A DNA stretch of 64,000 nt from Ligustrum vulgare (Eukaryota > Streptophyta > Magnoliopsida > Lamiales > Oleaceae), in contig OY743171.1 in the NCBI GenBank assembly GCA_963555705.1, forward strand, positions 15,809,352-15,873,351. The letters are read 5' to 3'. The notes under the pieces are model-generated. The model saw nothing but the letters and a program-made list of their open reading frames with translations, searched no databases and had not been told where the DNA came from. The number at the start of each line of letters is the position of its first letter. Within the stretch, counting starts at the first letter, position 1. Position numbers and translations under genes: made by a program. Below, one piece after another: positions 44,708 to 57,420 of the stretch.

Positions 44708-44971
44708 ATGTATGTTCCATATTATTGCTCTACTGGATTTGAAAAAATTACCCTTCGTCATTTGTGACAAAAAAGGGGGAGAAAAATGATATATGGAAAA
44801 CAAAACATGTTGCATGAATTATATATTGTTGGGATCGTTATGTATGTTCCATATTATTGCTCTACTGGATTTGAAAAAATTGTACCCTTCGTCATTTGTG
44901 ACAAAAAAGGGGGAGAAAAATGATATATGGAAAACAAAACATGTTGCATGAATTATATATTGTTGGGATCG
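44708..44971. repeat. Tandem duplication, 132-bp unit
   Basis: The unit from ATGTATGTTCCATATTATTG to ATTGTTGGGATCGTT occurs at 44708 and 44840, nearly the same, including GTGACAAAAAAGGGGGAGAA, which resembles a copia polypurine tract. A third partial copy of the GTTGCATGAATT segment follows at about 45024. Confidence 0.85.
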
Positions 44972-45062
44972 TTGGGGAGAGACATAGATATTGTATCCTG
45001 CAGCAAACTTAGAAAACAAAACAAGTTGCATGAATTCTATGTTTGGGGTCATTGGGGAGACA

Positions 45063-46330
45063 TAGATATTGTATCCTACTGCATGAAAAATTCTAAGTTT
45101 GCAGTAAGGGAGCATTATTTATGTTTGCACTACATTGCATTCCATAGTTCATAGCTACTTGAGTTTTGATGTTTTGTAATATAAATGTTTGTTTGGTGTT
45201 TAGATTAGCGTCTATGTCATGTCTCAAACTAGAATGCTTGATTGATATTTCTTACCTTGATTATTGGTTTTGATTATATTATGCCCTTGTCTGATAAACA
45301 TAGTTTTTGAAAAAAAGTTGGGTTTTGGAAATCTAATGGTTAAAAAATGGTTTGAAAAGTAAAAAATTGTGGGCATGACTTTTTTGGATGGTTGAGATTC
45401 ATTACTGTAGAAAAAAGTAGTATTTTTTATGAGATTGTAGTGGAATCAAACAAGGGCTATGGTTGTATCACGTGCTTTTACACTGGATATTTTAGTTTCT
45501 TTGATTTCAAGAAACAAAGAATCCAAGAAACAAGACATGGCTTGGCTTAGTTAGTTTTGTTTTTTTTTTTGGTACCTTGACTTATTGTGTTATTTTGTCA
45601 CAGAATGCCAAAGGGGAAGTTTGTTAGGAATTTTGTAATTGGTAATTCTGTGAACAAAACAATGCAATAAATCAAGGTACTAAAAACAAAAACAAAAACA
45701 AAAACAAAACTAACTAAGCCAAGCCAATTCTTGTTTCTTGCATTCCCTGTATCCTGAAATCAAAGACACTAAAATACTCAGTGTAAACGCACGTGACATA
45801 GGAACAATCATAAGATAATCAAAACCAATAATCAAGGCACACAATATCAATCAATCATGATAGTTTAAGACATGACAAATTCTAATCTAAACACCAAACA
45901 AACATTTATATCACAAAACATCAAAACTCAAACAACTATGCACTATGGAATGCAAAGTAGTGCAAACATAAATAATGTTCCCCCTTACTGTAAACTTAGA
46001 AATTTTCATGTAGTAGGATACAAACATTTGTGATATAAATGTTTGTTTGGTGTTTAGATTAGCATTTATGCTATGTCTCAAACTATCATCCTTGATTGAT
46101 ATTTTGTGCCTTGATTATTGGTTTTGATTATATTATGGTTGTTCCTGTATCACGTGATTTTACACTGGGTATTTAATTGTCTTTGATTTCAGGACAGGGA
46201 ATGTAAGAACTAAGAAACAAGATTTGAGTTGGTTTAGTTAGATTTGTTTGTGTTTTTAGTACCTTGACTTATTGCGTTGTTTTGTCATGGAATGCCAAAG
46301 GGGGAGTTTGTTAGGAATTTTGTAATTGGC
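45063..46330. repeat. Large three-part inverted repeat
   Basis: A segment reads plus at 45063-45650, minus at about 45655-46025, and plus again at 46026-46330. Shared landmarks are TATAAATGTTTGTTTGGTG, ACCTTGATTATTGGTTTTGA, CACTGG or CACTGAGTATTT and ACCTTGACTTATTG. The first arm carries a MITE insertion absent in the others. The arms could form a hairpin of about 370 bases. Confidence 0.85.
45282..45457. mobile_element. 176-bp MITE with TA target duplication
   Basis: Inserted in the first arm of the inverted repeat; the empty site is visible in the other arms (TATTATGGTTG). Terminal inverted repeats TGCCCTTGTCTGAT and (complement) GCCCTTGTTTGATT, flanked by TA at 45280-45281 and 45458-45459. 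The superfamily is uncertain. Confidence 0.7.
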
Positions 46331-46900
46331 AATTCTGTGAACAAAGGACTAAATTGAACATTTGTAAAAGTTAAGGACTTAGGTGCAATTTTGTATAGTT
46401 GATAAGATATGTTCGGGTTAAGTTGAAAAGATAAGGCTGAAATTCGGAAGCTACAGATCACGCTCACCTCATGCTTGACTCCCGCTCGAGCACCTTTAAT
46501 AAAATTGGCATACGCTCGAACTACTTAGAGAAAAAGTGATCGCTCGAATCCTGCTCAAATTTCGTTCGAGCGGTCGACGACCAAAACATGCCCAAAGTCT
46601 AGTTTTAACCTATTTTTCATAGACCATATCATTCCCCTATATATACCATGCCTATACACGAAATTCAGTAAAGTTGTTGTCTATTTATCAGAGCCATAAT
46701 AAATACAAATATCCAATCTTTTGATCCTATGATTTTTGATCGAAGAACAAAATTCACCATTGTTTGAATCCATTAGTGTCTTGTGATCCAACAAATTGAG
46801 TTAGGAAAACATTACTTGTTCCTAATCTAAAACACATGTGTTCTTATAACCTTAAGTAATAATTCTTCAACTGTAACTTCAGAGGTTCTGGAGGTTGAGG
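46295..46900 (+). repeat. Copia polypurine tract and LTR fragment
   Basis: CCAAAGGGGGAGTT followed by TGTTAGGAATTTTGTAATTG at 46309; the same junction occurs at about 45608-45640. A TATATATACC box lies at about 46638. The LTR contains CGCTCGAGC words at 46480-46580. The 3' end is not clear. Confidence 0.6.
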
Positions 46901-48430
46901 AAGGTTGGATTACAAGCGTATGAAGTTTAACAAGAACGAAGAGTTTTTGGGGGATTCACTTGGAAGAGACAACAAGATATGGAAGCTACTAGAGGTATCT
47001 GTATCTTGGATTAGTAGGGGTAGATTTACGAGGTCTAGCAGGGGTAGATGGATAAATCTAACCGTAATTAGTAATTGTCTATAATGGAGGTAACTAGTTT
47101 GGTCCTGGAGTTTTTTAACTTTGGGCTTCTCCATCATCATATTGTTGTGTTTATTGCATAATATTATTTATCTCAAGGTAATTCAACTTGCGATAAATTG
47201 ACTTTTTTGAATAACCATCTAGCAAAAATCAAAGTGATGCGTTCATTATTAATTGTGTTAATTCCGCACATAAGGTTGAACTTTGGGGGTGTCCTGGAAC
47301 TTTCAACATGCATTATATTTTGTCATTCACGTTGAGATTGGATATGATGGTTATGGATGATAATTCCTATCATAGTGTACCATTCTATAAATATATATAT
47401 ATATATATAGTGTTGGATAGATATGGTACTTGGGACGCCTAATGGTCATTAAGGGTCATAAATGGTAGAGTATTGGGGGTCCAACATTAGTATGCAAGTG
47501 GTATTAGGATATCCCTTTGAGGCCTTGGGATTGTGGATAGGCATGTTGAGTGCCGTATACAAAGATCATGCCTTATTTGGATATATTATTTGCAAGTACC
47601 GTATCCGGAGTCTCGCTGGACAATCACGGATACCTTTATAAATTCTCGAGTCTTGGTAGGCGATGATGAACTTATAAACATTAAGTTGCGCTCTTGTTGT
47701 GCCCATGTTTATTAGATCTCTTATGGAACATTATAGTAGGAATGTGGGTCATATTTGCTTGGAATCCGTTAAGCACCATATATTTACTGAATATTATTGT
47801 TCTTATCATGATTTATATTGTAAATGTTGCTAAGCGAGGAAGAAATAACCCATACTAGATGGGATGTCTGATTTTTTCCGGACCTTACTTTGGTACGTGT
47901 CTCATATGTTCAGGAGTATTACACTAGATTTTATACCCCTTTTGATGAGAAAAATAAAATAGAAAATTAGAAGATTTTGAAGAATATAAAGACTTTACTT
48001 TAATTATCACTAATGTGTATGACGTTGTGACATCTCATTTTGACCACACCATCAGTGTGGAATAAGTTATGTATGTTTAAAATAAAATAGTGTTTATATA
48101 TAGTTGCATGTATAGTATGCTATGATGTCCTTCCCTAACACATGTAGACCATCGCCTTTGCCCTAAATTTTTGTAATAGTGATGGGTAACTTTCTGAAGA
48201 ATAATGGGAAATATTTTTTTATCCTATATAGGGTTGTGATATTGCTAAACAAGTGTCAGAGTTTTGCACTATAAAATAGATTTCAATAATATAATATAAA
48301 TGAAGGTAGTTCTTTTAACTTTCAACATTTTTATTTATCATTATAATTTAGATTACACGCACATTTTAAATATTCAATATCAGAATTTCACTTATAATGA
48401 TATTAATAACATAGAAAATATTTTTATTTT
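46901..48430. other. Spacer with no recognisable gene
   Basis: AT-rich, with a short TA microsatellite at 47391-47410. Part of 47400-48420 may be the LTR of the gypsy fragment that follows, but there is no second copy to compare. Confidence 0.4.
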
Positions 48431-48439
48431 GTATAAGAT

Positions 48440-49290
48440 TTAAGGACATCATGCCTTACATTGGTAGTGGTTGTAAAGTACCTTCTAGTCATTCATGATC
48501 GGTCTTCACTTGTTGACAAGTGAGATATTTAGCTACAAATTTCATAATCTCTTGTTTCATGTCTTGCCACCAGTACACGGGTTTGATCTTGTGATACAAC
48601 TTAATTGCACTAGGGTATACCGAATAAGGAGTACAATGAGCTGCATGCAGGATTTCATCTTGTAATCTTTGCATTGCTGGTATATATATCCTTTATATGT
48701 TAAGATTCCTTGAGGAGATGTGTTGTACTCTCTTGACTTTCCTTTCACTAAATTCTTATGGATTTTATCGACAAAATAAGTCGGTTTCTTATCCTTCTTT
48801 TATTCTATTTGTAAAAGTGGGCTGTCTTGCTAAAGCAATTAATATAGTGTCTCCTTTAATTCATTGGGTCTCTTTAGAATAGAAGTTTTTCTACATAGTG
48901 TGTCGGCTAAGACATTTAGTTTCTCGGGATGCTAACTGATAGTACAATCATAGTCATTTATCAGTTCCAACCAACCACGTTGTCGCATATTCAAATCCTT
49001 TAACGTGAAGAAATTCTTCAAGTTCTTATTATCAATAAAGATTTCACACTTTTCACTACATAGATAGTGGTACTAAATCTTTAAAGCAAAGACAATGGCC
49101 ATTAATTCTAAGTTACGTGTAGGATAATTCTATTCATATAGTTTTAATTGTCAAGATACATAGGCAATTACCTTTCTATTTAGCATCCAGACACATTCTA
49201 ATCCATTTTAGATGCATCACTAAGACAGTGAATCCGTCACTTCCGCGAGGTATGTTAAAACAAGAGCAGTTGTGAGGCACGATTGATAAG
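48440..49290 (-). pseudogene. Chromovirus RNase H and integrase N-terminus fragment
   Basis: Minus-strand reading shows VIAYVS, NYPTRNLELMAIVFALKI, SEKCEIFIDNKNLKNFFT, DLNMRQRGWLELINDYD, then QRLQDEILHAAHCTPYSVYP, YWWQDMKQEIMKFVAKYLTC and CQQV. Many stops. It is the downstream part of the RT at 51290-51990; a copia insertion separates them. Confidence 0.8.
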
Positions 49291-49299
49291 GTAAATCGT

Positions 49300-51001
49300 A
49301 GTTCGAAATGCAAAGGACCAGTATGGGGGTGGGAAGGGAGGCTTGATGAAGCAGAGTAAGGCCTGTTTTAACAATGTGCCTGTATCTGGATTCAGCAAAA
49401 CCATTATTTTCTGGGGTGTATGGAGGAGTTATTTAGTGTTGTATACTAGTTGAATTAAAGAGAGTTCGAAGAGATTGAAATTCACCACCACCATCAGAGT
49501 AGACACCATCAAAGTAGACAATTTTTATTTTTGCATCAAATTGATTTTCAACTTGCATTTTAAAGACAGGAAATATAGAGGAAACATCAAATTTGAAATG
49601 CAATGGGAAGAACAATATAAATTTAGAAAAATGATCCACAAAGATAACATGATAACAAAAACCATTCAAAGAGGTACTGGACTAGGTCCCCATACATCAG
49701 TAAAGATTTCTTCTAAAAGTTTTTTGACTCTTAAGACTTGAAACATGAAACGGGAGCTTGTGGCTCTTAAGTGGTGTGACCTTTCCTCCGCACTATTGGC
49801 AAGCAATCAAAGACTCATCACGAGAGTTAGATCGAGGAATTTGATTGTATGATGGTTGTGGAGTTGGGAGAATACCTGTTGTGGGATTGAAGTTAAGTTG
49901 AGGTGGCGGCGGTTATTGTGGTGAGAAGGTTGGCGCTGATGGTTAGGTGAATGAGTGTTGGTGTAGTGTATGGAGGGATTTAGAGAGACCGTGGGATAAT
50001 CAGTGTCTTTAAGGAAGATTTCATGGTCTTTGAGTTTTCCTTATAGTTCTTCAAAGGTAATTGGGGAATCACGAGTTCTAAGAGATTGAATTACCTCCTT
50101 GTATACAACACCCAATCCTCTAGTGCAATAAATGAGAAGATCATCGTCAGATAGTGGAGCTCTGAGAGAAGAAACCTCATTAGATGGTGTTTTAATTTGG
50201 AGAAGAAATTCAGATATTGGTTGAGTTCCTTTGTGGAGATTTGGTAAGTTTATCCTTCAGATGGATTATGTATGACTGTAATCGTTTAGCAACGATACGA
50301 ACAAATCTTGTCCACGCCTCATGTGAAGTGGAGATAGTGGCAATAAGTGGAATAACACTTTCAATGAGAGAGGTAATGATGGAATGAAGAATTAATTGAT
50401 CTTGGTGCTTCAATGCAGTATAGGACGGGTTTGGAGTAGTAGTATCGTTGATGGTTATAGTCTCCGGTGATGGAGGCAAAGTACCATCAAGGAATTGTAG
50501 AAGATTGAGGCCATTAAATAAGGAAGTAAATTGCAGCTTCCAAGAGAAATAATTGGTTTGTGTGAGTTACAGAGTAAGATGCATAGAGGCATTGATTTGA
50601 ATGGGAGGGGGTGTGATAGAAAGAGATGTATCAACAACTATTTGGTCACTGGATACAACATGACCATCGGGGTTAATAGGAGAGGGATAAGAATTTTCAG
50701 TGTTTGTAGACATTAGTAGTGAAAGTAGAGAAGAGGCTATTTGAAGAAGAGATTAATGGTGGTCAAAAAATTGAGGAGGCCACTGGACAGAGGTAAGTTT
50801 AGAAGATATTAGATGTTTGCTGGGAATTGGTGTTGGTCGAGAAGTGGGTTATTAGAAACAGGAAGATAATTTGTGTTTGGAAGAAATATGAACCAGGAAG
50901 AAGAAATCTGGACAGGATATTCAAAGTTAGAGAGGGACGGCTAAAGGAGAAGAGAAGGAAATTAGTTTTGCTCGTGAGAGTCTTGACTGTGCTCTGATAC
51001 C
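49300..51001 (-). pseudogene. Truncated copia element: gag and integrase
   Basis: On the minus strand from the PBS (GGTATCAGAGC, 51001-50991): gag with LKHQDQLILHSIITSLIES, STSHEAWTRF and AKRLQSYIIHLKD (50210-50479), an N/Q-rich region, then integrase (FCYHVIFVDHFSKF, FKMQVENQFDAKIK, SDGGGEFQSL, NNGFAESRYRHIVK). Protease is not recognisable, and the part after the integrase core is missing where it meets gypsy RNase H near 49290. Confidence 0.75.
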
Positions 51002-51002
51002 T

Positions 51003-51247
51003 TGATGAACATAAGTTTGAACAATGTTTTTCATATTTTATAAGAATTACAATGGTATGTATATATACAAGCAGTGTACCTAAACTAGAAGACCACAAAC
51101 AATAAAATTCAATCTATACAATAGAAGATAAAGTTTTATCTATATGATGGAGATCCTGGATGATTCATCTTCATCCTTATCACGATCACAACAACTGAAT
51201 CATCTTCGTCCTTATCAAGATAATGGCAATATGAGAAGATTGCAACA
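51003..51247 (-). repeat. Short LTR of the copia insertion
   Basis: TG...CA ends (TGATGAAC to GCAACA), 245 bases, directly beside the copia PBS. It contains CATCTTCATCC/CTTATCA repeats. The other LTR is absent, so the call rests on the ends and position. Confidence 0.5.
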
Positions 51248-51289
51248 TTAGTTATTCTGATTTATCTTCATCCTTATAATTAAGTTCTT

Positions 51290-51479
51290 GAAAATTCTTC
51301 TCATATTCCTTCGTCCATTTAAATGGGATATTCTTGCAACTAAACCTTGTAAGAGGAGTAGCAAGTTTGGAAGAATCTTGAACAAATTGACGTTAGTACC
51401 CGACTAATCCTAAGAAACTTCTTATTTCTATAGGCATAATCGAATGAGATAAATTTAATACTGACTTAGAAAATTTGTT

Positions 51480-51510
<31 letters not shown>

Positions 51511-51990
51511 TATATTATTTTCATATAGTATTTGGAGGACAATTCAGAGATGATTATCAAGGTCATTTTGAGACTTTAAATATATAATAACTTTGAATAT
51601 ATAATTATTACGTCGATAAATACTTGAAAAAATTATCTAAATGTTATTTGAACACTCGGTTAATTAGATCCATAAACACAATTGGTGCATTTTTCAATCC
51701 AAATGGCATTACTAAGAATTTGAAATGTCCATAGAGAGTACTAAAGGAAGACTTCTGAATGTCTTCTTCTAGAATTCGCAACTCAATATATCCAGAACGA
51801 CGATCAATTTCTGAAAAGACTACTGAGCCTTGGAGTTGGTATAACAAATAATCGATTCATAGAAGAGGATATTTATTTTTGATTGTGAATTTATTTAACT
51901 CATAATAATCATTTCAAAGTCACACTAATCCATCATTCCTCTTTACGAATAATACTGGTTTATCCCATGTGGATGTACTAGGTCGAATAA
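51290..51990 (-). pseudogene. Chromovirus reverse transcriptase fragment
   Basis: [52 protein letters not shown] and [10 protein letters not shown], then, past a gap, SFLGLVGYYRQF and FKWTKEYEKNFQEL. A stretch near 51480-51640 containing an AC microsatellite replaces the YIDD block. Confidence 0.8.
51479..51505. repeat. (AC)n microsatellite
   Basis: About 27 bases of CA repeats inside the decayed RT, at the point where the active-site block is missing. Confidence 0.9.
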
Positions 51991-52119
51991 TTTCTCAACT
52001 TAAGAGGTTATTTATAAGTACAATTTTGTACTTATTTTTACCATCAAAAGTGAATAAATTTGAGTTCTTTTGATTTTGCATTTATCTAAATGTAGCATAT
52101 AATAATTCACTGGAAATTT

Positions 52120-53530
52120 ACTTAAATTTAGAGTTCAACACAACAAATGGAGAACAATTTGAAGTTGTAGATTAAAAGTTATGTACATTTGAAATTCGAC
52201 CGATGTAGTTGAAAAATCATTTACGGGTAGATTGTGGGTTGTAAACCTGCAACCAACCTGTAGTTTGGTGATGTGTTAAATTCTAATGACTTCTTGTTTT
52301 TCTTCAATTATATGCAACTAATTCAATTGTTGGGACGAACGATGAAAACTAATTAGATTATTTAATTTCAATTCTCAAGTTTTGTGATTTAATTTTATGT
52401 ATTGAATTTATTTCTTTTCTTAATGCATGAATTACTTTATCACCAATTCATTAAATTGTGGGCTGTAACGGGTCGAAAGGTGAGTTAAATATCTAGACCA
52501 CATAACAAATTCTGACAATTTAATAAAAGTGTAGAGATATTAACACTATTTATTTTGCATGTGTTATGTGGTTCTTTTGTGAATTGTTATTAAACATTAA
52601 ATGCTATTTATTTTGTATGGATACGATAATTTGTAAATTACTTTTTCTGTTTGTACAAATTATAATTTTAATAAATCAATGAGAAAATATAGGTTTTATA
52701 AATAAATATTCAATAATTTTAAAAAAATATATAAATTGCATACAACAACATTTAAAAAACGTTGCAAAAAGATCTATGGTAAAATTCAGAAAACGTTGTA
52801 AAAGGGTCTATGACAACACTAAAAAATGTTGCAAAATGTTTAAGGTAAAACTTTAAAAATGCTACAAAAGGTTTATGGTAATACTTAAAAAATGCTGCAA
52901 AAGGTTTACGACAACACTTAAAAAATGTTGCAAAAAGTTTTTGCTCTACGGCAACATTGTGATTTGCAACACTCAAAAAACATTGCAAAAGCCTTTTGAC
53001 AACTTTTTTTAACATTACAAAAGACAGTTTTTGTTGTAGTGTTGTGATCATTTTATGAATTCTTCTATTTAAATGAATAATGAATACATTTAGTTAGAGC
53101 TTATTCTTATTGAATATAGAGATATATGGTTGAAATAATTAGATAAAATTAATTTAAACTTGATAGAGGAAAATTAGTTATAATTTTGAATTCAATCAAA
53201 TACTACTTTAGGAAGAAAACATGATGGAATAATATATATGATAACTAGGGTCACATCGTGACTTTCAACAACTTTGCTTTATAAGAAAAAGCTAAATCTT
53301 GATTATCACTCATATATTTTTAATTTCCTCTTTAAATCTTCATTTTAATTTAGTAAATTAAACACCAAAAATTCCACTTTTTATTATTTGTTTTAGGATT
53401 GGGTAATTTGAACTGATAGTTGGATAATACAGTCTTTGTAGGACGATAATTCATACTCTTTCAGTCCATTTTACTACTTGTTTGACTATTGTGTAGTTAC
53501 AATATTTTTACAAGTCTTTGGCATCATTGC
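52120..53530 (+). repeat. LTR-like copy 1 of an Athila/Tat-type element
   Basis: Shares long stretches with 55275-56690: AGAGTTCAACACAACAAA, TTGGAATTCGACC or its variant, TAATGCATGAATTACT, ACTTTAGGAAGAAAAC, TTTAGTCCA. Ends next to CTTTGGCATCATTG, a degenerate relative of the Athila PBS region. Carries a CACTA-type MITE and about 200 further bases not in copy 2. Confidence 0.65.
52739..53041. mobile_element. 303-bp CACTA-type MITE
   Basis: The right end reads (complement) CACTACAACAAAAACTG and the left end is a degenerate CATACAACAACATTT. The 3-bp target duplication TTG flanks it (52736-52738 and 53042-53044). The interior is made of repeated AAAAATGTTGCAAAAGGT-like units, as expected for subterminal transposase-binding repeats. 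No ORF. Confidence 0.75.
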
Positions 53531-54332
53531 TAAAATCACACTGTTCCTTTTTGTGTTTTTATTATCTTGTGTAATTATTATACACATTGAGGAGAACGAG
53601 ATTCTTTAGTTAAGGGGTGTGAGCAGTGTGAGCAAAGATCTGAGTAACTTGTTTATTTTTCTTTTATTGTTAGCTATATGGTTAATATGCTAAGTTAGAA
53701 TATATATATATAAAATCCAAAAAGATTTTTTTCATACTATTTGCATGTTTTTATGTTAGGTTAGATAGCCTTGTTGGAAAAAAAACGTAACTTATTTTAA
53801 ATTGTGTGATTTATAAATTGTAGACAGTGATGATATGCATTTAGTGATTTGAATCATGCTAGATTTTTATTTGAGCACATAGTTAACTTGATTATTGAGC
53901 AGATATATGCACATGAATAGAAAGAATAAGTTTCTAGTATGGAAGTGAGGTTAAAGACCGAACAGAAAAAAAACTAATTTATCACTTGATCTACCAGATA
54001 GATAGTTTGGGAGAGTAGAACTGATAATAATAATTATTAGGAATGTGCTGAATCCATGTGTGCAAAATCATGTGTGGAGTGATCTTGACTAATAGGTGGA
54101 AGCTTGCTAATGACAAAATGCTATAGATCTAAGCCCCATTATTTAATTTGCATAAAGTAGAAACTTGCATGAATCTTTTACCTCTCTTTGTAGTATTTTT
54201 GACTCAAGTGATTAAGTCTGTAGAGGTGTCACAAAACTTGGTAATCTATAGTCATCCGACTTGGGTGTTATTGGCCTAAAGCTCGCTACATGGGTCATCT
54301 AGTAAGATTAAGAGAGAGAAGTAACTCACATA

Positions 54333-54417
<85 letters not shown>

Positions 54418-55274
54418 ATTATTAGGACATTGTATATATCTTATACCATTCTTCGTAGCCTACTTGACTAGAGTTTTAAGCCCGTAAGGGGTATCTTAAA
54501 ATGGTGCCCTATGATCATCTGACTTAGAAGTCATCGACCTAAAGCTCGATATAAGGATCATCTAGAAATTAAACTTAAGAGAAAGAGGCATTGGAGGAAA
54601 AAAGGATGATTATTTGATATATTGCATAAAGGGAATTGAGATAACTAGTGGGTTTGAATTGTCTTGTGGATATTTGAAGGTTTAGGTACTCAAGTAAAGG
54701 AGAATCACCGCATAGTACCTAGGTAGTTGCTTTATTGGTTCGACCCACTCGTACTTGAGCAGGAGAGGTAATAGTAATTTAAGAAGCAACCTTAGAAAAC
54801 CCCGTGTTAGAGAGAAAATAACATTTTCGGAGGGGGAAGTGCATCTCATAAGAAGAAAAGCGAAATATAAACACTAAGCGTCAAACGTACGCACGAGCGT
54901 GTGTGTTTGTTTGTGTTTAGTCAACTAAATAATTGGAATGCACTTAATAGGTGATTGCGTCAAGTATGGACTGAGTCAAGACTTGTATGGCATTTTTTGG
55001 AAACTAATCATAGATTATTAGTAGTTTTGAATCCAGAAGCAAATATGACATGTTATTTAACATGTTTGATTCTTCAAGTCTCTTAGTTCATTCTTTGTAT
55101 TTTATTTGCATGATTGAGAATATTGTTTTAAGTTTTCATTACTTAATAGTGTGTTTTTTGGTTATGTTTGCTTAAAACTTGAATTTGGAAGAGATTCAAG
55201 CAAAATGAGAAAGAAATAAGTACGTGGAGAAATCAGCGTACAGATTTAAATACAGATTTCTCCATGAAACCTAT
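53531..55274 (+). other. Leader-like region between the duplicated LTRs
   Basis: No ORF with similarity. Holds two copies of a dispersed segment (54245-54300 and 54509-54562, CCTAAAGCTCG core), a third being at 44300. Confidence 0.5.
54337..54417. repeat. (GA)n microsatellite
   Basis: About 80 bases of uninterrupted GA repeats. The predicted protein across it (alternating E and R) is an artefact. Confidence 0.97.
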
Positions 55275-56690
55275 AATATGTCATTGGAAATACAATTGAA
55301 TGTAGAGTTCAACACAACAAACGGAGAGCAAAATTCGGAATTTTAGATCAAAGTTATGAACGTTTGGAATTCGACCGATAAGGCTGGAAATCAACCACAG
55401 GTTGTAAAGCGCGACCAACCCGTGGTGCTATTGTTTTTTGATGTATATCCCGGGTAGACTGTGGGTTGCAGCATGTGTCCCGTTTCGAGTCTTTTTCTAT
55501 TTTTTTAGTTTCTTGTAATTTTAGCCCCTGTTTGGTATTCATAATTAAAAAACTTTTTTTTTTCTACAATACTCAATTTTGACCACATTTTAATATTAAA
55601 ATATTCTACACATAAACCTACATATGTTCTTTCATTTTCAACCACACAATATCACATCAATTACTACTTAAAACAAAATTTTCCCCCAAAATAATATACA
55701 TCAAACACTCTTATTTTCGAGTTTAACTTGGTTGTGATTCTTATGTGAGGTGGAATATTATATAAAGATTTAATCTGAACTAGAAGGGGGGGGGGGGGGA
55801 TCTAATATTATATAATATCATACACATTAAAAGGAGAGAAATTGAATAACACAATCAAGAAAGCTTAAGCTTGAGATTTTCAACACCTGGAGATTGGATC
55901 TTGGTGCAAGAAATTCTTCTCCTTCTAAATTTAATTCCAAAACTAATGATGTATTCAATCCTAATGTTTTTTTTTTTCCTTCAATTATGTGTAACTAATT
56001 CAGTCTCGTTGAGAGGAACGATGAAAGCCTAGTTGGATGATTTAATTTCAATTCTCAAGTTTTGTTTTTTAATTTTATGTATTACATTTATTTCTTTTCT
56101 TAATGCATGAATTACTCAATCACAAATCCATCAATTTGTGGGTTGTAACGAGTCAAGATGTGAGTTACAAATCTAAAATTTTTGGCAACTTAACAAAAAA
56201 GTAGAGATACATGATTGTGGTTGTTGTGATCTTTACATGAATTCTTCTATTTGAATGCATTTAATTAGGGTTTATTCTGACGCCACCTAATTAGGTAGAT
56301 TTAATTTAAAACCAAGAGATTAAAATTAGAAAATTGTGAATTCAATCAAATAATACTTTAGGAAGAAAACTTGGGATGAAAAATTGAATAAAATAATAAC
56401 TAGGGTTAAATCGAGACTTTATAAGAAAAAGCTAAATATTGATTCTCACTCACATATTTGCAAATTCTTTCTTTCTTTCTTTCATTTCTTATTTTAATTT
56501 TTAGTTGATTAAACAAAATAACAAAACTTTTTTTACTACTAGTTTTAGGATTTGTTATTGAATTGATAGTTGCATAATATAGTCTTCGTGTGATGATAAT
56601 TCAGACTCTTTTAGTCCACTTTACTACTTATTTGCCTATTGTACACTTGCAATATTTTCCAAATAATCTTTTGGCATGGCATCGTTGCCA
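55275..56690 (+). repeat. LTR-like copy 2 of the Athila/Tat-type element
   Basis: Homologous to copy 1 but with an insertion of about 430 bases (55500-55930) that contains a poly-G run (55786-55799). Followed by TTGGCATGGCATCGTTGCCAG, a degenerate PBS-like stretch, and then gag. Confidence 0.65.
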
Positions 56691-56699
56691 GAGACAACT

Positions 56700-57089
56700 C
56701 TTTATGTGCTATTAACTTACATTAATCTTTTCGTTGTCTTTATACTTTAGTTCTCATATTTTATTTTTATAGAAAATGGTGTTCTTTGTATGCTTTGGTC
56801 GCAAGTGGAAGATCTCTAGCCTCTAGATTACGAGATTGAACACACTTTTAGATAAAGTTACAAGAAACACAATAAATAAATAAATAAATGAAAAATAAAA
56901 ATAAAATCTGCAACAAAGACTTATGGTTAAAGACCATGCCGACATAGATGTGGAATAAGAAGTTTCCACAACAGCTGCTTTTGTTTGTCAATTAGCCGGT
57001 GTACACATTTAGCCACCCGACAAAGACGAAGACGACGATGAGGGAAATCTTCCAACGACAATTTTTTATACCAGTGTAGCTCTTAATCG
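56700..57089 (+). other. Leader before the gag fragment
   Basis: AT-rich; AATAAATAAATAAATAAATG repeats at about 56870-56892. An acidic short frame (DKDEDDDEG) at 57020 may be the gag start. No clear gene. Confidence 0.4.
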
Positions 57090-57420
57090 CTCCAGCATTG
57101 TTTATCCACCATTTAGGTGGAATTAGTTCCAACTCCAAGCTATTTAGCAACAATGTGTGGTTCTTTGGAGAAGCATATGAAGACCCAAATTCTCATGTTG
57201 CTAGATTTCAAAGGATGTGCCATAATATTTATTTTGACGGAGTGAATGAAGATACTATCAAACCGCGACTATTTCTTTATACCTTAAGGATATTGCGTTG
57301 TGGTGGCTCAATTTTGAACCTAAATATGGCATTCCTACTTGGAAGGACTTCACTAGAACATTCTGCAGCCAAGATGAAGATATAAATCTCTATCTTCCAT
57401 CATATTGATGGGAAAAACTT
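57090..57420 (+). pseudogene. Athila/Tat-type gag fragment
   Basis: FFGEAYEDPNSHVARFQRMC, GVNEDTIKPRLFLYTL, then after a shift WWLNFEPKYGIPTWKDFTR and FCSQDEDINLYLPSY. This fits the first half of the retrotransposon gag domain of Athila-like elements (EDPxxHxxxF, IRLRLFPxSL, TW). At least one frameshift; cut off afterwards. Confidence 0.7.

Noticed and set aside
52752..53051. 99-aa ORF with repeated FxKxxxKPFxxF phrases
   Set aside because: Comes from the repeated units of the CACTA-type MITE.
54290..54487. ORF with a long alternating E/R tract
   Set aside because: Produced by the GA microsatellite.
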